Part shown: piece after piece, positions 55,161 through 60,000 of the stretch | Position numbering within the stretch: the stretch's first letter is position 1 | Layout: each line of letters starts with the position of its first letter | Assembly (NCBI GenBank): GCA_030704615.1 | Contig: CM060731.1 | Coordinates: forward strand, 63,160,756 to 63,220,755 | Origin: Takakia lepidozioides | Taxonomy: Eukaryota > Streptophyta > Takakiopsida > Takakiales > Takakiaceae | DNA length: 60,000 nt | Direction of reading: 5' to 3' | Program-made: the position numbers and the translations under genes | Notes under the pieces: generated by a model | Seen by the model: only the letters and a program-made list of their open reading frames with translations | Database searches by the model: none | Told to the model about the DNA's origin: nothing

Positions 55161-55739
55161 TGTCACGGACATAGCCCAAAGGAACTTACCAGGAGTAAAT
55201 ACCAGAAGTTATCAAGTTATCATGTTATCAAAAGTTACCGTGAACTATCATGATCTACCATGATTTATCATAAGTTACCATTAGTTATCAAGTTACCAGA
55301 AGTTTATCAAATTACCGAGAGTAACTTGGGAAACTACTCAGGAAGCTTCATTTGGAGGAAACTTCTCCATCAAGAAACCTCATTTGGGGAAGCTTCTTAG
55401 GGAACCTCCTAGTAGTCAGTATATATAGGAGGCGAGACTAGACACTCTTCAGTCTTGCCAACACAAGTTCAAGATACTCTTGTTTCCAGTCCCACTACTC
55501 CAGTCCAGCTTCCAGTACTCTAGTCCAGTTTCCAGTATCTGGTACCGTAGTCCAGTTTCCAGCATTCCAGTATTCGAGTCGAGTTCTAGTATCTTGTACT
55601 CTTGTCCATTGTTATAAAGATCATCTTGATTCATGTTTACCCATCATGCATTCGGTCATGCCGACCTTGACTTCTTGTCTAGTCTTGTACCTCTAGTCTG
55701 ATATCTTATTTGCGTTCAGTCGTGTTTTCGTCCTTGACA
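55161..55739 (+). mobile_element. 5' LTR of gypsy element C
   Basis: The LTR starts TGTCACGGACATAG and ends CCTTGACA, with perfect 5-bp inverted termini (TGTCA/TGACA). It contains a TATATATAGG box near 55421, repeated TTATCA/GTTACC motifs upstream of it and repeated CCAGTCCAGTTTCCAG motifs downstream. No 3' copy appears before the window ends. Confidence 0.75.
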
Positions 55740-55777
55740 GTTTGACGAGACTAAAGTTTGTTCCTTAGTTAGTTAAG

Positions 55778-56810
55778 ATGGAAGGCACATTTGTGGAAAT
55801 GGTCGCCACATTGCAGAGTCTTCAGCTCCAGATGCAAAAACTTTGTACCTCTACCGCCCAATTACAAGCTGATCAGTCTCAAGATCTTGGCAACATTCTC
55901 CACAATTTACAACAACAAATTTCAGAGTTAAAGAAGTCGAACAATGGATCTTCAACCATACGAGTTTCTACTGCAACAGCTCCTACTGCAACGGTTCCTC
56001 TTCAACAGATTACGAGAGAACCAAAGATCAGCATGCCCGAGAAATTTGATGGGACGAGATCAAGATTTCGCGGTTTTATTCAACAAATACGACTGTACCT
56101 ACGACTACATCCACAACACTACCCCGATGAAGGTATTCAAGTGGGATTTGTGGGCACCCTTCTATCAGACACTGCCCTATCTTGGTTTGCACTGTTATTA
56201 GAAAAAAATTCGCATTTACTATAATTTTGAAGCATTCATGTCCGAGTTCACTGCAACATTTGGAGAATCATAGGGAGACTGTTGCAAGAGAAAGATGCAA
56301 AATCTTCGACAAGGAGCACGCCCTGCTTCTATTTATGCTGCCGAATTTCGATAACTTGCGTGCGATCTCGACTGGAATGAGAAGAGCCTCATTAGTCAGT
56401 TTCGATGAAGGCTAAAAGAGGATGTAAAAGATTTGTTGCTGACAATGTCAAACGTGAGCACACTGAGCGAATTCATCACCCAAGTCATTGCATGCGATAA
56501 TCGTTTGTTCGAAAGACGTCAAGAGAAGCGATCTGGGTGGTTGACGACGCATCATGTCGCTGCTACTACGACACCAAACACAACGATCCATCAGACATCC
56601 GGTAGTGATCATATGTAGATTGATGCTGTCCGATTCAAGCCATTGATACCACAAGAAAAACAAAGACGACGCTCGAATGGATTCTGCCTCTATTGCGGAG
56701 AAGAAGATCACATAACATTAAACTGCCCCAACAAGAAAAGATTCAAAGCTCGGGGCGCAACTCAAGTGTTCGATACGAGGAGGTCGGAAAACGAAGATGT
56801 CCAGTCACAG
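55778..56810 (+). pseudogene. Gag of gypsy element C
   Basis: ATG 55778 opens a coiled N terminus (MEGTFVEMVATLQSLQLQMQ) and a capsid-like part: ISMPEKFDGTRSRFRGFIQQ, LYLRLHPQHYPDEGIQVGFV and LLSDTALSWFALLLEKNS. Stops and frameshifts from 56221 on break the rest. A CCHC knuckle, CLYCGEEDHITLNC, is readable at about 56685-56727. Confidence 0.85.
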
Positions 56811-56879
56811 TAGGGACCATGTGGCTGGACACCACAAATTCCTCAAAAAAAAAAAGGTCTATTTCTACCTCCAGACCCT

Positions 56880-57278
56880 GCACCTTGCTTCACAGTTCCG
56901 GTAAAAATCAGAGTGCAAAATCGAGATATGTCTGTAGAAGCACTTTTGGACTCAAGGGCTTCAGTATGTTTTATTGACAAAAACTTTGCGAAGCAACACA
57001 ATTTAACGCTCGTAAAGAATAAACTATCGGCCCCCGTTGAAGTCATCGATGGACGACCGTTAACATCAGGAAATGTTGACCATGAAACTCGACCACTTGA
57101 AGTAAAGCTTGAAGATCAAGCATCACATATTGTTTTCAACATTATCCAGTCTCCAACGAATCTTGTGATCCTTGGACTTCTCTGGTTCGTATTTCACAAT
57201 CCTGACATCGACTGGCGATCGCGAAAAATTTCTGTAAGACAATATCAAAGGTATTCAACCTCTGTTCCTTGGAGCTAG
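56880..57278 (+). pseudogene. Protease of gypsy element C
   Basis: The retropepsin reads MSVEALLDSRASVCFIDKNF. The active-site DSG has become DSR (AGG). It then reads VEVIDGRPLTSGNVDHET and LVILGLLWFVFHNPDIDW. The frame ends at 57278 and the RT frame starts 8 bases later. Confidence 0.85.
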
Positions 57279-57285
57279 AGCTTTC

Positions 57286-58390
57286 ATGAGAACTACCAAA
57301 AATGATGCGGCATTTGCATTTGCAACTCCGATCAAGACCACAATAGACAAAAGTACTTTGACATTACCCACTCAATATCAAGATTTCAAGGATGTCTTTG
57401 AGAAGAAAAATGTAGACATATTGCCAGAACATCGACCTTATGACTATGCAATTGAGTTACAAGAAGGAGCCCAACCACCATTCGGCCCAATCTATATCTT
57501 ATCCCAGACGGAGTTGGCTGCATTACGTGAGTACATTGATGAAAATTTGTCGAAAAACTTCATCCGACATTCAAAATCATCTGCGGGGGCGCCTATCTTG
57601 TTTGTGAAAAAGAAGGACGGATTACGCATGTGTGTGGACTATCGCGGTCTCAACAACGTCACAATTAAGAATCATTATCCGTTGTCGCTGATTTCTGGGC
57701 TTCTCGACCAACTGGGACGAGCAAAGATTTTCACCAAAAATGACTTGAGATGAACTTATAACCTTGTACGGATAAAAGAATGAGACGAATGGAAAAACAA
57801 CTTTTCGAACAAGGTATGGACATTTTGAATACAGTGTTATGCCTTTCGGTCTTACAAATGCTCCAGCAATTTTCCAACATATGATGAATGACATCTTTCG
57901 AGAATTTTTAGATGACTTTGTAGTCATCTATTTGGACGACATTTTGATATTTTCACAGAATGAAGAAGAACATGGCCGCCATGTACGCCTTGTCCTTGAT
58001 AAATTAAGATAAAAATGATTATATGCTAAGTTGGAAAAATGTCTTTTCCATCAATCTGGTACGGATGACCGACTTCACCCTGTTGGTTTTCGTTCTCGCA
58101 AATTTTCCGCTGCAGAGATCAAATGAAATCCATGACAAAGAGCTTCTAGCGATCATCGATGCTTTTGAGGAGTGACGTCATTTATTGGAGTGAGCTAAAC
58201 ATCATGTTATTGTCTACACTGATCACAAAAACCTCGAATATTTTATGAGTCCTCATGTTTTGAATCGACGTCAAGCAAGATGTGGTATGACTAGCAAGGT
58301 TTGATTTTGTTATTACTTATCGCCCCGGACATCTTCAAGGGAAACCCGATGCTCTTTCTCAACGATCGTATCTTGCGCCGAAAAAAAAAG
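57286..58390 (+). pseudogene. RT and degenerate RNase H of gypsy element C
   Basis: RT reads [60 protein letters not shown] and [12 protein letters not shown]. After a frame change near 57753 comes [17 protein letters not shown] and [15 protein letters not shown], with an intact YxDD box. From about 58050 a large part is deleted; RNase H remnants (KFSAAEIK, DKNLEYFM, GKPDALS) are spread over frames with stops. Confidence 0.85.
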
Positions 58391-58439
58391 AGGCAGCTTT
58401 CGACCAACAGAAATTCATCATCTTGAAATCAGCAAATCT

Positions 58440-59430
58440 CCAATTGAATATGCTATCTATGTCCACCTATGACGATGCAGAGATCATAAAGAAGATTCAG
58501 GAAGCACTGAAGAGCGACCAATTTGCTACGACACTACGAAGTCAACTAAATCGACCTTGAGACAACCCACATGTTACAAACGACTTCGAATTCAAAAATG
58601 GCTTACTTTATTTCAATGGACTTCTCTATGTACCTCCAGGACCTACGCGACTGCGAATTCTTCAAACATGTCATGATCTTTCGGCTGCAGGACATTTTGG
58701 CTTCAACAAAACAATTGAATTGATATCTAGGGACTATTGGTAGCCGCAGATGTGGAAACTCGTGAAAGAATTTATAAAATCTTGCGACACGTGTGCTAGA
58801 GCGAATGGACCACGACATCGACCTTGGTCGTCCGTGTCTATGGACTTTATTACAGACCTTCCAATTTCCAAGACCACTGATTCAATCCTTGTTATTGTAG
58901 ATCGTTTTACAAAGATGACACATTTCATTCCATGTAATAAGACGGTTACCGGCGAGGAAACTGCAAGACTCTTCATCAATAATATCTACCGCATTCATGG
59001 ACTCCTGAAGGACATCGTATCTGATCGAGGACCACAGTTTATATCAAATTTCTGGAGGGGATTATTTCACATATTGGATACTAAGATCAATCTCTCTACA
59101 ACTAATCATCCACAGACTGATGGTCAAACCGAACGGGTAAACCAGATTTTGGAGCAGTATCTTCGCTGTACGATAAATTATCACCAAGATAATTGGACGG
59201 ACCTTCTGTCATTGGTTGAGTTTGCCTACAACAATAACACTATACATTCTTCGACCAAACAAACTCCATTTTTCTCCAATTATGGTCATCATCCTCGAGC
59301 AAACCTTTTCCACATGAAAACTGTTGGAAGCCCTGCTGCAGAAAATCTTACTCATCTTGCTACGATTCACAAGGAGTTTATATTCCACCTCGCAGAAGCT
59401 CAAAAACAATACAAGGAGTATGCAGATTAG
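58440..59430 (+). pseudogene. Integrase of gypsy element C
   Basis: The zinc-binding region (TCHDLSAAGHFGFNKTIELI, SCDTCARANGPRHRPW) has a TAG at 58741-58743 in place of a conserved Trp and a small deletion before the core. The core is intact: SMDFITDLPISKTTDSI, VDRFTKMTHFIPC, VSDRGPQFISNFWRGL and HPQTDGQTERVNQILEQY. Confidence 0.9.
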
Positions 59431-59910
59431 CATCGCCAACTCCAACCCCAGTTCAAGGTCGGAGATCGTGTATGGCTTCTTCGACGGGACATACAAATCT
59501 CGCGACCATCAAGGAAGTTGGATTATCAACGCCTGGGACCATTCAAAAATATTTGACAAATAAATCCGGTCAGTTTTCGGCTTGAACTCCCACGAAGTAT
59601 GCGCATCCATCCAGTATTTCATATTTCATTATTGGAGTTGTATCATCCATCGAATATTCCAAGGAGAGTCTCCGTACCACATCCACCAATCGAGATCAAT
59701 TAGGAAATCGAGTATAAAGTCGATGGATTCCTAGACTCTCGCCTCAAGTATAAACGTCTTGAGTATTTTGTACATTGAAAAGGCTGCGACATCAGCGAAC
59801 GAACGTGAGAACCTTCATCCAACCTTGACAATGCATTTGATAAAATCCAAGAGTTTCATAAACGATATCCAGCTAAGCCCCGAGATACATGTCAATAAGA
59901 CGTCACAACG
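59431..59910 (+). pseudogene. Integrase C terminus and chromodomain of gypsy element C
   Basis: After a stop at 59428 the frame continues [20 protein letters not shown], later [18 protein letters not shown]. The chromodomain follows (IEYKVDGFLDSRLKYKRLEY, then NLDNAFDKIQEFHKRYP). Its two conserved Trp codons are TGA. The remaining 59911-60000 has no recognisable feature; the 3' LTR lies outside the window or is lost. Confidence 0.75.
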
Positions 59911-60000
59911 ATGATGTCAGCCAAGTTAGCTTCAAGGTGAAGACTCCACATTCAGTGTACTGATACACACTAAGGATGGAGGTTCCAACTCTAAGCAAGT

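Overview
The window reads as nuclear DNA of a land plant with a large, repeat-rich genome. The signs are PPR-repeat remnants of the land-plant type (a 'DMY-KCG' register), a DUF3444 domain otherwise typical of plant DnaJ-family proteins, plant chromoviruses, a telo-box promoter, long introns and tRNA-derived SINEs. A fern, lycophyte or bryophyte is my best guess; the sequence does not settle it. Most of the window is nested, decayed transposons. Two gene models are solid: a nine-exon minus-strand gene at 8098-19934 and a single-exon lipase at 26697-28022.

The 8-20 kb gene is the main result. Exons 1-3 encode the head domain of XRCC4, the scaffold of DNA ligase IV in non-homologous end joining. 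Exon 4 and the start of exon 5 encode the XRCC4 coiled coil. The same reading frame then runs into a 3.3-kb exon holding 4.5 in-frame copies of a 149-residue repeat, an acidic poly-Asp stretch and basic patches. It ends, over three further exons, in a DUF3444 domain. All eight splice junctions are GT-AG and phase-compatible, giving an uninterrupted 1,746-codon product. Plant XRCC4 is normally about 260 residues, and DUF3444 normally sits in J-domain proteins, so this is an unusual architecture. Its introns hold LINE fragments, including a copy with a classic 5' inversion.

Layout: 1-1454, gypsy RT and hAT transposase remnants. 1.5-3.4 kb, small repeats, a foldback element and a 65-bp tandem array. 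3.35-8 kb, a telo-box promoter and candidate exons of an unidentified gene. 8-20 kb, the XRCC4-DUF3444 gene. 20-26.3 kb, AT-rich DNA with SINEs and a possible TIR element. 26.5-28 kb, the lipase. 30.1-32.07 kb, 5' part of a gypsy element (A). 32.07-37.23 kb, a chromovirus (B) nested next to or in A and itself broken by a LINE fragment. 37.23-42.6 kb, the pol part of gypsy A with a dUTPase-like segment upstream of RT, a CACTA element inserted in its integrase and a SWIM zinc finger at the end of the frame. 43.1-44.6 kb, a reverse-strand copia (LTR, half-tRNA primer site, gag). 47.0-52.3 kb, a complete copia element with a 5-bp target duplication inside a PPR pseudogene. 52.3-55.1 kb, a proline-rich exon and a tyrosine-recombinase fragment. 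55.16-60 kb, a third gypsy chromovirus (C) running to the window end.

The retroelements are dead. Several carry substitutions exactly at catalytic residues: the protease Gly in three elements, an RT Asp and an integrase Glu.
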